Assembly: GCA_018402545.1 (NCBI GenBank)
Contig: JAGYIL010000001.1
Span: forward strand, 1 to 64,000
DNA length: 64,000 bases
From: Saccharospirillum sp.
GTDB taxonomy: Bacteria; Pseudomonadota; Gammaproteobacteria; Pseudomonadales; Natronospirillaceae
Reading direction: 5' to 3'
Shown here: positions 37,923 through 45,933 of the stretch, piece by piece
How the letters are laid out: the number at the start of each line of letters is the position of its first letter
How positions within the stretch are numbered: position 1 is the first letter of the stretch
Made by a program: the position numbers and the translations under genes
The notes under the pieces: model-generated
Seen by the model: only the letters and a program-made list of their open reading frames with translations
Database searches by the model: none
Told to the model about the DNA's origin: nothing

Positions 37923-38924
37923 ATGATGTATTACGGATCTGGATTGACTTCCTATTTGCGCTTTACCCGGTCAAGCCCCGGGCAGTGGCTGGGGAGTGTT
38001 AAGGTACTGCTTGGTCTCCCCGGTATTGAGTTTTCATTCCCACCCAGCGTGAAAAGTTTCCCCGGGATGTCCGTCCTTTATACCGCCAGTGGCAATCTGG
38101 GTCAGATCGTTGTGGACGGACCTACGGGGGTGACTGGACGGAACGCTGGTCAGCCGGTGCTGATCTGGGTATGCACGGGGCGGATACAATTTAAGAATGA
38201 TGTATTCCTTGTACGTGCCGATGAACCCTTTGATCTGGTTACCGACGGCCATTCGGTATTGACGATTGTTCAGTTTCCAGAATCAGACGCAGCCAGGTTC
38301 TCAAGTGACCGGAGCTTTTTGGAGTCTGATCGTCAACGGCAGCAAGTTCGCTCGCTGCTGGAGGACTATAACCTGAGGAGCCGGTATTTCCCGGACTATG
38401 AAAGTGCCGTCCGTGAGACCCGGTATATGCTGGCACAACTGACAGCGTGCCTGAGTGAACCGACCTTCCAGATCAACCTGCCCCGACGGCGAATTATTGA
38501 TCCAAAAATTGAGCAGGCGGTTCAATTCATTGCCAACAACCCGGGCTGGGAGTTCAACCTGGAGGACCTGACCAGAATTGTGCACAGCAGCGAGCGCACC
38601 CTTTACTACCAGATGAAACGTTACATCGGCATGACCCCGTACCGTTATTACCAGCGTTGCAAGCTGCTTAGGCTGCGCATGGCCTTACTGGCGTGTGAAG
38701 GCGATTCGCCCAGTATTTCCTGGCATGCGCTGGAACATGGCCTGAACCATCTGGGGCGTCTGCCTGCACTGTATGCAAGTCAATTCGGTGAGAAGCCCAG
38801 CGAAACGCTGGCCAGGCGCAAGGCGCTACTGGTGGCGAGTGAACGAGCTCTGTCCATGAAAGACGGCTCCGGGACATATCCTGGCATGGCTGATGGTTGC
38901 GCTGCCGGGCGTCGCACATCATGA
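37923..38924 (+). CDS. AraC-family transcriptional regulator
   Basis: 333 aa. The N-terminal two-thirds is an AraC-binding-like domain (residues about 1-190: VLIWVCTGRIQFKNDVFLV, FDLVTDGHSVLTIVQFPES). The C-terminal AraC HTH domain spans about 195-290 (AVQFIANNPGWEFNLEDLT, IVHSSERTLYYQMKRYIGMT, PYRYYQRCKLLRLRMAL). The second helix-turn-helix is less canonical. It precedes the aminotransferase-amidohydrolase run on the same strand by 51 bp, so it may control it. ATG 37923 and 37926 are both possible starts. Confidence 0.88.
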   Translation: MMYYGSGLTSYLRFTRSSPGQWLGSVKVLLGLPGIEFSFPPSVKSFPGMSVLYTASGNLGQIVVDGPTGVTGRNAGQPVLIWVCTGRIQFKNDVFLVRADEPFDLVTDGHSVLTIVQFPESDAARFSSDRSFLESDRQRQQVRSLLEDYNLRSRYFPDYESAVRETRYMLAQLTACLSEPTFQINLPRRRIIDPKIEQAVQFIANNPGWEFNLEDLTRIVHSSERTLYYQMKRYIGMTPYRYYQRCKLLRLRMALLACEGDSPSISWHALEHGLNHLGRLPALYASQFGEKPSETLARRKALLVASERALSMKDGSGTYPGMADGCAAGRRTS

Positions 38925-38975
38925 TATGGGCACTGTTTCGATTACTGATTTCCCACCCAGCAGGACGCACCCAGG

Positions 38976-40175
38976 ATGATTCAAGTTCCCCACATTGATG
39001 GCCTAAACCAGATTTTGCCCGAAGAACCCCTGTTGATGATGGGGGCCGGTCCGGTGCCCATTCCCGGCCCGGTGGCGGCGGCGAACGGCATTGTGATCAA
39101 TCACCTGGGCGAGACCATGGCGCGCATCATCGATCAGGTGAAGCGCATGGGGCGCTATATTTTTCAGACCGAATCGCCCTGGCTGATGGGCGTGGCCGGC
39201 CCTGGTTCGGCAGCGATGGAGATGGCCGTCACCAACCTGGTGTGGCCCGGTACGCGGGTGCTGTGCGTCTGCAATGGCTTTTTCTCACAGCGCCTGTCTG
39301 AAATGGCCCGGCGCGCGGGTGGCGAGGTTGAACGATTGCTGGTCGACGAAGGCAGCAGTGCGGACGCTCGCCGCATTGAAGACATCCTGCAGACATTTCA
39401 GCCTGAGGTGATGACCATCGTTCAGGGCGAAACCTCCAACACCACCCACAATAAAGATCTGGCCGCTATTGGCGCCCTGGCTCAGCGATACAACTGTCGC
39501 CTCATTGTCGATGCAGTGTGTACGCTGAGCACCATGGAACTGAACATGGACGACTGGGGCATCGATGTGGTGATCACCGGTGGGCAAAAGGGGCTGAGTT
39601 CAATTCCAGGCGTCTCTCTGGTTGCCTTTTCCGAATTAGCCTGGCAGCGCATTTTGCAGCGCCCGGTGCCGATGCCGCACTGGACGCTCGACGCGCTCCT
39701 TGCCACCCGGTTCTGGCATGAAGCCTCCTATCATTACACCGCGCCGGTGTCTGGACTGCTGGCCCTGCACGAAGCCATGCGCCTGGTGTGCGAGGAAACG
39801 CTGGAGCGTCGCTTTCAGCGTCATCGCAAGAGCAGCCTGGCGCTCCAGGGCGGCATTGAAGCGCTGGGGCTGTCGCTCTATGTGCCTGCCGAAGCCCGAT
39901 TGAATTCAGTGGTGGGTATCGCCTTGCCCGAAGGGCTCGATTCGAAAGCGGTTTGTGCTCACATCTCCCGTCATTTTCGGGTCGAGATCGCCGGTTCTTT
40001 TGGCCCGCCGATCGTGCGAATCGGCCAGATGGGCGAGCAGTGCCGGGTTCACAACCTGTTTCGCACCCTGCATGCGTTCGGTTCCACCTTTAACGCCCTG
40101 GGCCATCCAGTTGACGTGCCTGCGGGTATGGCTGCGCTGGAGAATCGCCTGCAAGCCCTGTCGGCCGAAGAGTAA
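38976..40175 (+). CDS. PLP-dependent aminotransferase, alanine-glyoxylate/serine-pyruvate type
   Basis: 399 aa class V fold. GAGPVPIPGPVAAANG (about 23-38), PGSAAMEMAVTNL (about 76-88), the PLP-ring Asp in LIVDAVCT (D179) and the Schiff-base Lys in TGGQKGLSS (K205) are all visible. Related enzymes include serine-glyoxylate, alanine-glyoxylate and 2-aminoethylphosphonate aminotransferases; no phosphonate genes are nearby, so the substrate remains open. It follows the AraC-type regulator and starts the run of three collinear genes to 41.9 kb. Confidence 0.9.
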   Translation: MIQVPHIDGLNQILPEEPLLMMGAGPVPIPGPVAAANGIVINHLGETMARIIDQVKRMGRYIFQTESPWLMGVAGPGSAAMEMAVTNLVWPGTRVLCVCNGFFSQRLSEMARRAGGEVERLLVDEGSSADARRIEDILQTFQPEVMTIVQGETSNTTHNKDLAAIGALAQRYNCRLIVDAVCTLSTMELNMDDWGIDVVITGGQKGLSSIPGVSLVAFSELAWQRILQRPVPMPHWTLDALLATRFWHEASYHYTAPVSGLLALHEAMRLVCEETLERRFQRHRKSSLALQGGIEALGLSLYVPAEARLNSVVGIALPEGLDSKAVCAHISRHFRVEIAGSFGPPIVRIGQMGEQCRVHNLFRTLHAFGSTFNALGHPVDVPAGMAALENRLQALSAEE

Positions 40176-40183
40176 GGTCGCCC

Positions 40184-40810
40184 ATGACGCATTGGTGGGT
40201 GGCCGAAATGATTCTGACGGCCAGTGCCTGGTGGGCCAGTCTGCAGTTGATGCAAACCCGCCGCTCGGCCGCCTTTATGGCCGCCGTCTGTTTTACATTG
40301 CTGGGGCTGGCGTCCGCCATTGGCGCGATTAAGTTCGGCTTTCAGTGGCAGGCCGGGCTTGATGAGCTGCACAGCCTGGCCTCACGGGCTTTTGGCGTTG
40401 CCGGTCTCTATCTGCTGACCATGGCACTGCTCGACTGGGTCGGCTGGTTACGCCTGCACCGTAAATTATGGCTGGCGCATTTGGCCGATGCGACGCTGGT
40501 GTTTATTCTCGGCTACTGGCTGAGTCGATTATCGCTGTTCCAGCTCGTCATTGGTCTGGTCATGACACTGGTCGCTGGCGCCATTGTGGTGGCCTTGTGG
40601 CAGCGGGGTCAGCGTGTTCAGGCGGGCTGGTTGTTGCTCGCTGCCGTTGTTTTTGTGGTCAATGGTTTGTTGATTGGTGGTGGTGCCGAGCCGCTGTTGG
40701 GCTTGCCGGTAGGAATGGATGTGTTTCATATCGGTCTGGCGTTCTGGGCCTACTGCATGGTGCAGGTATTCGCCTACCCGGCCGACCGAACGAATCAAAA
40801 TGCAGAATAA
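40184..40810 (+). CDS. Uncharacterised six-helix membrane protein
   Basis: 208 aa with about six hydrophobic segments and a short loop carrying a Trp-rich stretch. I see no transport or enzyme motif. Its ATG lies 8 bp after the aminotransferase stop, so they are co-transcribed. It is followed at 13 bp by the amidohydrolase gene. The context suggests a membrane component of the same pathway, but this is inference only. Confidence 0.78.
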   Translation: MTHWWVAEMILTASAWWASLQLMQTRRSAAFMAAVCFTLLGLASAIGAIKFGFQWQAGLDELHSLASRAFGVAGLYLLTMALLDWVGWLRLHRKLWLAHLADATLVFILGYWLSRLSLFQLVIGLVMTLVAGAIVVALWQRGQRVQAGWLLLAAVVFVVNGLLIGGGAEPLLGLPVGMDVFHIGLAFWAYCMVQVFAYPADRTNQNAE

Positions 40811-40823
40811 GAGAGGGTGTGGA

Positions 40824-41882
40824 ATGAAGCAGAGTGGCAGGAAATCAGCGCTCATGGGCGCTGTGTTGTCTCTGGTGGTCAGCGGTTCAGCGCTGGCAGA
40901 AATGTGTTACGACCGCAGTGTTCAGGGCCATCGGCTGGTGGTTGACAGCCACTTGCACTTCCAGCCATTCAGCGGCCCACATCTTGATCATCAGGTCATG
41001 GTCGAATACCTGCAACGTGCGGGCATCAAATACGCCAATGTCTATGGCATTGGCCAGACCCGCATTCAGGACTGGGCCTGCCTGAATGGCGGTGACTGCA
41101 GCGGCAATGCAGTGATTGCTCCGACGATGAAGAACGATTTCGTCAACGGCGTGAACATGAACGCCTACCCCAGAACCGGGGTGAAGCTGCGCGCCTCAAT
41201 GACGTTCCCCGATCTGCAAAACCCTGAAGGCATCGTCGACCGCATGGCAATACTGGACCGGGAGTTTCCGGGTTTGTTTCAGTGGATGGGCGAGGCGAAT
41301 CTGGTCAAGCAGGCCTTGTTTTCCTACGGCCATGAAGCAGCCACGCTGGACGACATTGCCAACTGGGCGCCGTTCATGGAACGACTGGCTGAGCGCAATA
41401 TGCCCCTGGCCCTGCATTCCGACATGGGCAATGACGAAGATGATTACGGCTACGTGCACCTGATGGAAGCGGTGCTGGAGCAATACCCGGACAACACCGT
41501 GGTGTGGATGCACCTGGGCACCTCGCGTGAGCAAATGGAGCTCGATCCGCAAGAACACGTCGCCGAAATGAGCCGGCTGATGGATACCTACCCCAACCTC
41601 TGGTTCGATATCTCCTGGAATGTCCTGTACGACGGCTATTTCCGCGATGCCGACCGGCGTGAGCACTATGTCGGGTTTCTGAACAAATACGCCAGCAGAA
41701 TCCTGACCGGTACCGACCTAGTCGCCTCCAGCTACACCAGCTATAACGATTACCTGCGGGCACTGGAGCAGAACAGCTACATCAACCAGTATCTCGATAA
41801 ACGTGCCTTTCGCTACATCGCGCTGGGGCAGAGTTATTTTGACCTGCTCGACATCGATGACGTCGCGCCACCGGTTTGCTGA
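40824..41882 (+). CDS. Exported amidohydrolase (amidohydrolase 2 family)
   Basis: 352 aa with a signal peptide (LMGAVLSLVVSGSALA then EMC, cleavage about residue 26). VDSHLHFQPF (metal-binding His-X-His), MPLALHSDMGND, VVWMHLGTS and LTGTDLVASS carry the metal ligands of the TIM-barrel amidohydrolase 2 group. A periplasmic location is unusual for the family, whose members are mostly cytosolic hydrolases or decarboxylases. ATG 40824 is preceded by GAGAGGG. Two further in-frame upstream starts would disrupt the signal peptide. Confidence 0.87.
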   Translation: MKQSGRKSALMGAVLSLVVSGSALAEMCYDRSVQGHRLVVDSHLHFQPFSGPHLDHQVMVEYLQRAGIKYANVYGIGQTRIQDWACLNGGDCSGNAVIAPTMKNDFVNGVNMNAYPRTGVKLRASMTFPDLQNPEGIVDRMAILDREFPGLFQWMGEANLVKQALFSYGHEAATLDDIANWAPFMERLAERNMPLALHSDMGNDEDDYGYVHLMEAVLEQYPDNTVVWMHLGTSREQMELDPQEHVAEMSRLMDTYPNLWFDISWNVLYDGYFRDADRREHYVGFLNKYASRILTGTDLVASSYTSYNDYLRALEQNSYINQYLDKRAFRYIALGQSYFDLLDIDDVAPPVC

Positions 41883-41884
41883 TT

Positions 41885-41906
41885 GACGCACCCGGCCGCG
41901 TGCGTC
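41885..41906 (+). terminator. Hairpin after the amidohydrolase gene
   Basis: GACGCAC (41885-41891) and GTGCGTC (41900-41906) form a 7-bp perfect stem right after the stop codon. There is no T run, so it may be a stability hairpin or a weak terminator. Confidence 0.35.
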
Positions 41907-41940
41907 ATCGTGACCAACCCTGAAAGCGAGACATGACGCT

Positions 41941-42312
41941 GTGACCCGACGGCAGCTCCGGGCGGGCTGGGCACTCCAGGTCATCACCTGGCTGTGCTTC
42001 ACCGCCATACCCATTGTCAACGCCAGCAGCGTTCAAACCGCTGAGGGTTGGCTGCGCCTGTGCACCGGGCTGGGCGTTACCTGGGTACAGATCGATACGC
42101 TGGAAACTGCCGAGACGGCCCCGGTTGAAACCAGCTCGTCGTCGCAACACTGCCCCTGCGTAAACCAGGCGCTGGGTTTGCCCGAAATCTGGTCATTTGC
42201 AGCCTTGTCAGGCGTGGCCGCAGTCACCCGGCAAGACTGTTTTGTTTCACCCCGTACAACCTCATTTCAAGCCTATTCCAGTCGCGCCCCGCCCCTGACT
42301 GCACACCTGTAA
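41941..42312 (+). CDS. Small membrane/exported protein, DUF2946-like
   Basis: 123 aa, GTG start. A hydrophobic stretch at about 9-28, the segment WLRLCTGLGV, and the cysteine pair HCPCVNQALGLP (about 74-85) followed by a second hydrophobic helix resemble DUF2946 proteins, which are commonly encoded next to PCu(A)C copper chaperones. That is the arrangement here (116 bp upstream of the chaperone gene). A role in periplasmic copper handling is inference; the similarity is short. Confidence 0.55.
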   Translation: MTRRQLRAGWALQVITWLCFTAIPIVNASSVQTAEGWLRLCTGLGVTWVQIDTLETAETAPVETSSSSQHCPCVNQALGLPEIWSFAALSGVAAVTRQDCFVSPRTTSFQAYSSRAPPLTAHL

Positions 42313-42428
42313 GCCATAACCATCGACCGTTGTCATCGTCGCGGCGGCCAATCACTGATAAAACCCATAACCTATCAACGGAGTTGACCGGTTTGCGTCA
42401 TTCCGTCGATGCAGTAAGGAATTCAACG

Positions 42429-42935
42429 ATGCGTAACATCAAACTGACCGTGGCGCTGGCCACACTTTTATTCTCTGTCGTGGCTCAAGCCCACGACTAC
42501 ACGCTGGGCTCCCTGTCGATCGACCACCCCTGGGCACGGGCGACAGCACCGGGGGCACCTGTTGGCGGGGGCTTCATGAGCATTAACAACGCTGGCGACC
42601 AGCCCGACCGCCTGATTGGCGCGGCGGCCGATTTTGCCGCCGAGGTTCAGATCCACGAATCCAGCATGGCCGATGGCATGATGCGCATGCAGCACCTGCC
42701 AGACGGTGTCGTCGTGCCTGAGGGGGAGGCGCTTGTGCTGCGTCCGGGTAGCTATCATCTGATGTTTGTCGGTTTGCAACGCCGGCTGGTGGAAGGCGAG
42801 CGTGAAACCGTGACACTGGAATTTGAGCGAGCCGGTGAGATTGAGGTTGAACTCACAATCGAAGGCCCCGGTGAGCAGGGCCCGCATCAGGGTGGGCACG
42901 CCATGGAGATGGATCATGGCGATATGAGTCACTAG
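42429..42935 (+). CDS. PCu(A)C copper chaperone
   Basis: 168 aa. A signal peptide (LTVALATLLFSVVAQA, cut about residue 20) gives a periplasmic protein. The domain has HPWARATAPGAPVGGGFM, then the copper ligands in VQIHESSMADGMMRMQHL (His-X10-Met...Met pattern with H and M residues). The tail is His/Met rich (HQGGHAMEMDHGDMSH), a second likely copper site. PCu(A)C proteins deliver Cu(I) to the cytochrome oxidase CuA centre. ATG 42429 follows AAGGA; earlier open frame would lack a signal start. Confidence 0.93.
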   Translation: MRNIKLTVALATLLFSVVAQAHDYTLGSLSIDHPWARATAPGAPVGGGFMSINNAGDQPDRLIGAAADFAAEVQIHESSMADGMMRMQHLPDGVVVPEGEALVLRPGSYHLMFVGLQRRLVEGERETVTLEFERAGEIEVELTIEGPGEQGPHQGGHAMEMDHGDMSH

Positions 42936-42943
42936 CAGCGATT

Positions 42944-42970
42944 GCCGGGCAGACGTCAGGTCAGCCCGGC
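42944..42970. terminator. Hairpin between convergent chaperone and YajQ genes
   Basis: GCCGGGC (42944-42950) and GCCCGGC (42964-42970) form a perfect 7-bp stem in the 49-bp space between two convergent stops. A bidirectional terminator is likely by position; no clear T run. Confidence 0.45.
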
Positions 42971-42984
42971 ATTAATGGTTTCGC

Positions 42985-43470
42985 TCAGTCGCGAAAGTTG
43001 TTGTACTGCAGTGAAATTTCGATATCTGACTGCTTCAGCAGAGCCATGACCGCCTGCAGGTCATCCCGCTTTTTGCCGTTAACCCGAACCTGTTCACCCT
43101 GAATTGATGCCTGGACTTTCAGCTTGCTGTCTTTGATCAGCTTGATAATCTTCTTCGCCGTCGGCTGGTCGATGCCCTGCTTGAACGTCATGTTCCAGGA
43201 GAACGTCTTGCCGCTGTGCACCGGTGTGTCTTCCTTGTCGGCACCGGCGGCGCTGATGCCTTGCTTGACGCAGGCTTTGGAGAACAGTTCTTCAAGCTGG
43301 CGCAGTTGAAAGTCAGATTCGGTCTTCAGCGTGACCACCAGGCCTTTTTGCTCGATGCTGGCTTCGACGCCACGAAAGTCGAAGCGAGTGGCCAGTTCCC
43401 GGTTGGCGTTGTCGACGGCATGGCGCAGGGCCACTTCATCGATTTCGGAGACGATGTCGAAGGAAGGCAT
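42985..43470 (-). CDS. yajQ: YajQ-family nucleotide-binding protein
   Basis: 161 aa, the whole YajQ fold. The opening MPSFDIVSEIDEVALRHAVD, the GVEASIEQKGLVVTLKTESD block, KQGIDQPTAKKIIKLIKDSK and the end DIEISLQYNNFRD are all strongly conserved. Family members bind nucleotides or tRNA, and some bind c-di-GMP (XC_3703 in Xanthomonas), which is notable among the many c-di-GMP genes here. Start at 43470 is standard. Confidence 0.96.
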   Translation of the reverse strand: MPSFDIVSEIDEVALRHAVDNANRELATRFDFRGVEASIEQKGLVVTLKTESDFQLRQLEELFSKACVKQGISAAGADKEDTPVHSGKTFSWNMTFKQGIDQPTAKKIIKLIKDSKLKVQASIQGEQVRVNGKKRDDLQAVMALLKQSDIEISLQYNNFRD

Positions 43471-43522
43471 GGTGGTGTCCTTAAGCTGGAAAATGAGAGT
43501 GCGATCAGTTTAACACAACCCG

Positions 43523-43894
43523 TTATTCCAACGGCAAGCGAGCCCGTTCGTTGCGATTCTGCAAGGCATCGAGACGATCATCGAACAGTTGAATGGCAAC
43601 CGGGGTAATCAGCAGCATCCGCTCCCCGTGCAAACCAATGTACCCGGCCCGGTGCTCGGTCATAAAATGCCCGTCGCGATGGGTCAGCGGTGAAGTTTTG
43701 GACAGATCGGTCAGCGCTATCAGGCCATTGCCAAGCGGGTCGCCGACGGCGGCTTCGTCTTTGTACAATGCCAGCGCCGTCGCGCTAATCACCAATACAG
43801 AGCCTCCACGCAACCACAGCTGCTCGGCAAGCTCGCCATTACTCAAAGTGAAGGTTACGCTGTTGGTAACCAGGTCGGACGGGCCAAAGTTCAT
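43523..43894 (-). CDS. Hypothetical protein
   Basis: 123 aa with a mixed beta-type pattern (VTFTLSNGELAEQLW, SVLVISATALALYKD, GERMLLITPVAIQLFDDRL). No recognised motif, no signal and no membrane helix. No Shine-Dalgarno site stands out before the ATG, so the start is weakly supported. It lies on the minus strand 52 bp from yajQ (same direction) with element C upstream. Confidence 0.6.
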   Translation of the reverse strand: MNFGPSDLVTNSVTFTLSNGELAEQLWLRGGSVLVISATALALYKDEAAVGDPLGNGLIALTDLSKTSPLTHRDGHFMTEHRAGYIGLHGERMLLITPVAIQLFDDRLDALQNRNERARLPLE

Positions 43895-43973
43895 GATCGG
43901 GTGTGCCGGCTAAGACTGGAATAGCAACCATACGACCAAACCGGTTAGAGTCGCAACTGCCAGTCAGTCGTCC

Positions 43974-44085
43974 GTGTCAGCCACCGGGTATGCCTCTCCG
44001 GGGCCGGCGTGAACCCATCCATGGGGCCTAGACCGCAGCATCCTGCTGCGGACTTCCCCGGAGAGGCATACCCGGCACCTGACAC
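43974..44085 (-). repeat. Structured intergenic element, copy C (short form)
   Basis: Arms 43974-44003 and 44056-44085 are 30 bp and pair at 27 of 30 positions (core GCCTCTCCGGGG). The interior is a CCCATCCATGGG hairpin (minus loop CATGGATG, 44016-44023) and CCGCAGCA-TCC-TGCTGCGG (44033-44051). Flanking sequence also shows TAGCAACC left and GGTTGCTA right. It sits between divergent genes (43523 and 44148) and explains most of that gap. Confidence 0.88.
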
Positions 44086-44147
44086 TCACCTGGTTGCTAA
44101 CCCTTACTTTACTAAGTATTAGGTTTGAAATTTAAAGGAGAACGGCG

Positions 44148-44516
44148 ATGGCCGTCCTGGTATTCCGGTTAAATGGCGTCAGTGAGCAAGAGGCCGATGA
44201 AGTGCGTGACTTGCTCTCGGCTGAAGGCTTTGAGTTTTATGAAACCAGCGCGGGTCGCTGGCGCATTTCGGTGGCCGCTATCTGGTTAGTACAGGATGAT
44301 GACTATGCCGCCGCGCGAGCCTGTATCGACCGATATCAACAGCAGCGTCAGACTGAACAACGGGAAGCCGTGCAGCGAGCCCGTGAAGAAGGCCGGGCGC
44401 CCAGTTGGAAAGACCGGTGGCGTGACGAGCCTGCGACTCTGATTCTGGTGTGGATTGGTTTGGCGGTGGTGGTCGCCATTTCGATTTGGCCATTTTTCAA
44501 TTGGGTGCGGGGTTAG
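44148..44516 (+). CDS. DUF6164-like small membrane protein
   Basis: 122 aa. A soluble N-terminal half (AVLVFRLNGVSEQEADEVRD, LLSAEGFEFYETSAGRWRIS) resembles a small ferredoxin-like fold, and a single C-terminal transmembrane helix (LILVWIGLAVVVAISIWPFF, about 98-118) anchors it. The architecture fits the DUF6164 family; its function is unknown. AAAGGAGAAC precedes the ATG. Element D lies downstream. Confidence 0.8.
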   Translation: MAVLVFRLNGVSEQEADEVRDLLSAEGFEFYETSAGRWRISVAAIWLVQDDDYAAARACIDRYQQQRQTEQREAVQRAREEGRAPSWKDRWRDEPATLILVWIGLAVVVAISIWPFFNWVRG

Positions 44517-44520
44517 TGTT

Positions 44521-44800
44521 CTGCTTTAGAAATTCGTAACGATCAACCTGATAGTTATCCGAGGAGTGTTGGGTAGGGTTAATGGGGGCCGTTAGACCGC
44601 ATGGACTAAAACGCCAGGAGCGTTTTAGCACGAGCGGAGCGAGCCCTTAGGGTGAACCCCATGGATGGGGTTCATATCCGGCATCCGAGCCTACATGGAT
44701 GTATTTACGGCGTGCTCCCATTAACCCTACCCAATACTCCGCCTGGCACTGTAGACATGAATGCCACCCGAACAAGTTACCCACAGAATTTCTAAAGCAG
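44521..44800 (+). repeat. Structured intergenic element, copy D (long form, inverted)
   Basis: Main arms 44563-44586 and 44717-44740 pair at 23 of 24 (core GTAGGGTTAATGGG). A further outer perfect 15-bp pair, CTGCTTTAGAAATTC (44521-44535) and its complement (44786-44800), suggests the whole 280-bp unit is palindromic. Interior hairpins on this strand: AAAACGC-CAGGA-GCGTTTT (44608-44626), CCCCATGGATGGGG (loop 44660-44667) and TACA-TGGA-TGTA (loop 44694-44701). The interior runs opposite to copies B, E and G. It fills the 438-bp gap before the moxR operon. Confidence 0.87.
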
Positions 44801-44954
44801 GACACGACGCCACAGCCACAAACCCAAAACCAGCATGGTCAAGCCAGTGTAAACCCCCGGCCTCCTTTTGCCGGTGACGTTGACCCGGCCTGACAGCGCT
44901 CTAGAATCGACGGGTCGGTCTGCGGGACCGGCGTTCACTGATCGATTCAACTCC

Positions 44955-45932
44955 ATGAATGAAACAGGCTCGCCAATGGCAACGCAACACCCTCTGCTCG
45001 AATTGAAAGACGCCCTCCAACACCGGATTCTGGGGCAGCCGGAACTGGTCGAATCGCTGCTGCTGGCGCTGCTCGCCGACGGGCATTTGCTGGTGGAAGG
45101 CGCGCCGGGCCTGGCCAAGACCACGGCCATTAAAGCCCTGGCGGAAGGGGTGCATGGCGCCTTTAGCCGGGTGCAATTCACGCCCGACCTGATGCCGTCT
45201 GATATTACCGGGGCCGAGATCTACCGGGCCGATGAGCATCGCTTTGAATTTCAGCCCGGACCGGTGTTTGCTAACCTGGTGCTGGCCGATGAAATCAACC
45301 GGGCGCCAGCTAAGGTGCAGTCCGCCTTGCTGGAGGCGATGTCGGAACGCCAGGTCTCGGTTGCCGGCACCACTTACCCGCTGGCTTCGCCGTTTCTGGT
45401 GATGGCCACACAAAACCCGGTGGAGCACGAAGGCACTTATCCCCTGCCCGAAGCCCAGCTCGACCGGTTTCTGTTAAAAGTTTCACTTGATTACCCCGAT
45501 GTCGGCATTGAACACGCCATCTTAAAGCTGGCGCGGGAAGAAGAAGCCCACCAGACCCGGGCTTTGCCCCAGGTCTCGCCCGATGACGTGCTTGCGGCTC
45601 GCCGGGCGCTGAACGATGTCTATATGGCCGATGCCGTGACCGATTACCTGGTACACCTGGTCGATGCTACCCGCTCTGCCGAACGTTACAGCGAGGAGCT
45701 GGCCGGAGTTATCGAGTTTGGTGCCTCGCCGCGCGGCACCATCGCGCTCGACCGCTGTGCCCGGGCGCTGGCCTGGCTCGAGGGGCAGGATTTTGTCACG
45801 CCCGAGCAAGTGCAACAGGTTGCCGTTCGCGTGCTGGCGCACCGGCTGGTGTTGTCGCTGTCTGGTCAGGCTCAGGGCTGGAATGGCGTCAGCGTCGTCA
45901 ACCACTTGCTGGAGCGGGTGGCCGTCGGGTGA
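44955..45932 (+). CDS. MoxR-family AAA+ ATPase
   Basis: 325 aa. Walker A GAPGLAKT (about 56-63), Walker B VLADEINRAPAKVQSALLEA, sensor region MATQNPVEHEGTYPLPEAQL and the C-terminal lid. MoxR ATPases remodel or activate VWA-domain partners; here the partners are the Bat proteins downstream. It is the first gene of the six-gene bat operon. Two nearby starts exist (44955, 44976) and neither has a strong ribosome site, so the first 7 residues are uncertain. Confidence 0.94.
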   Translation: MNETGSPMATQHPLLELKDALQHRILGQPELVESLLLALLADGHLLVEGAPGLAKTTAIKALAEGVHGAFSRVQFTPDLMPSDITGAEIYRADEHRFEFQPGPVFANLVLADEINRAPAKVQSALLEAMSERQVSVAGTTYPLASPFLVMATQNPVEHEGTYPLPEAQLDRFLLKVSLDYPDVGIEHAILKLAREEEAHQTRALPQVSPDDVLAARRALNDVYMADAVTDYLVHLVDATRSAERYSEELAGVIEFGASPRGTIALDRCARALAWLEGQDFVTPEQVQQVAVRVLAHRLVLSLSGQAQGWNGVSVVNHLLERVAVG

Positions 45933-45933
45933 T

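Noticed and set aside
43593-43913. Plus-strand open frame opposite the hypothetical gene at 43523-43894
   Set aside because: The minus-strand frame has a better hydrophobic strand pattern; both are weak, so only the minus one is listed.
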